Shown here: positions 5,674 through 5,685 of the stretch, piece after piece | Layout: every line of letters begins with the position of its first letter | Position numbering within the stretch: position 1 is the stretch's first letter | NCBI GenBank assembly: GCA_905373195.1 | Contig: CAJPSG010000083.1 | Span: 1-5,685 of the forward strand | Origin: Kingella oralis | GTDB taxonomy: Bacteria > Pseudomonadota > Gammaproteobacteria > Burkholderiales > Neisseriaceae | Direction of reading: 5' to 3' | DNA: 5,685 nt | Notes under the pieces: generated by a model | Seen by the model: only the letters and a program-made list of their open reading frames with translations | Told to the model about the DNA's origin: nothing | Databases searched by the model: none | Translations under genes and position numbers: made by a program

Positions 5674-5685
5674 GAAGGTCAGTAT
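5674..5685 (+). promoter_or_regulatory. Probable ribosome-binding site of a rightward gene starting at the window edge
   Basis: AGAAGG (5673-5678 region) is followed by TCAGT and the window's last two bases AT. If the next base is G this is an ideally spaced Shine-Dalgarno plus ATG start at 5684 for a gene divergent from the M14 peptidase. The coding sequence itself is outside the window. Confidence 0.4.

Noticed and set aside
1..5685. A mobile element, CRISPR array, toxin-antitoxin pair or defence system
   Set aside because: There are no transposase or integrase motifs, no regularly spaced repeats with unique spacers, and no paired small genes. The repeats present are DNA uptake sequences.

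Overview
The window looks like housekeeping chromosome from a member of the Neisseriaceae, most likely Kingella or a close relative. The main evidence is a 12-mer, AGGCAGCCTGAA, found nine times exactly (both strands) plus near copies. It matches the Kingella-type dialect of the neisserial DNA uptake sequence (DUS). The protein content (a Dxs very like the neisserial enzyme, a System II cytochrome c assembly protein) agrees. Species cannot be fixed from the sequence alone.

All five genes lie on the minus strand, so transcription runs right to left. From the right: a short upstream region (5526-5685) holds a TATAAT box for the leftward M14 metallocarboxypeptidase gene (4386-5525) and, at the extreme right edge, a Shine-Dalgarno-like AGAAGG followed by 'AT', probably the start of a divergent rightward gene lying outside. 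A DUS-built hairpin (4339-4377) separates the peptidase from a small unrecognised four-helix membrane protein (3930-4316). A 197-base gap with three DUS copies and a 10-base direct repeat precedes ccsB (2503-3732), a cytochrome c maturation membrane protein. That gene ends in a strong intrinsic terminator built from an inverted DUS pair (2447-2493). A DUF4149-type membrane protein (1922-2386) then leads, 10 bases later, into dxs (1911 to beyond the left edge), the first enzyme of the MEP isoprenoid pathway; these two probably form an operon.

The genes do not form an evident shared pathway: they are isoprenoid precursor synthesis, cytochrome c assembly, a peptidase and two small membrane proteins. 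I see no mobile element, CRISPR array, tRNA/rRNA, toxin-antitoxin pair or defence system, and no convincing new biological system. The most notable structure is the DUS load: copies act as terminator arms between genes and are also embedded in four of the five genes, read in all three codon phases and so giving different peptides (RQPE, SGSLK, FSGCLK, FQAAS). One copy is a near-palindrome readable on both strands.
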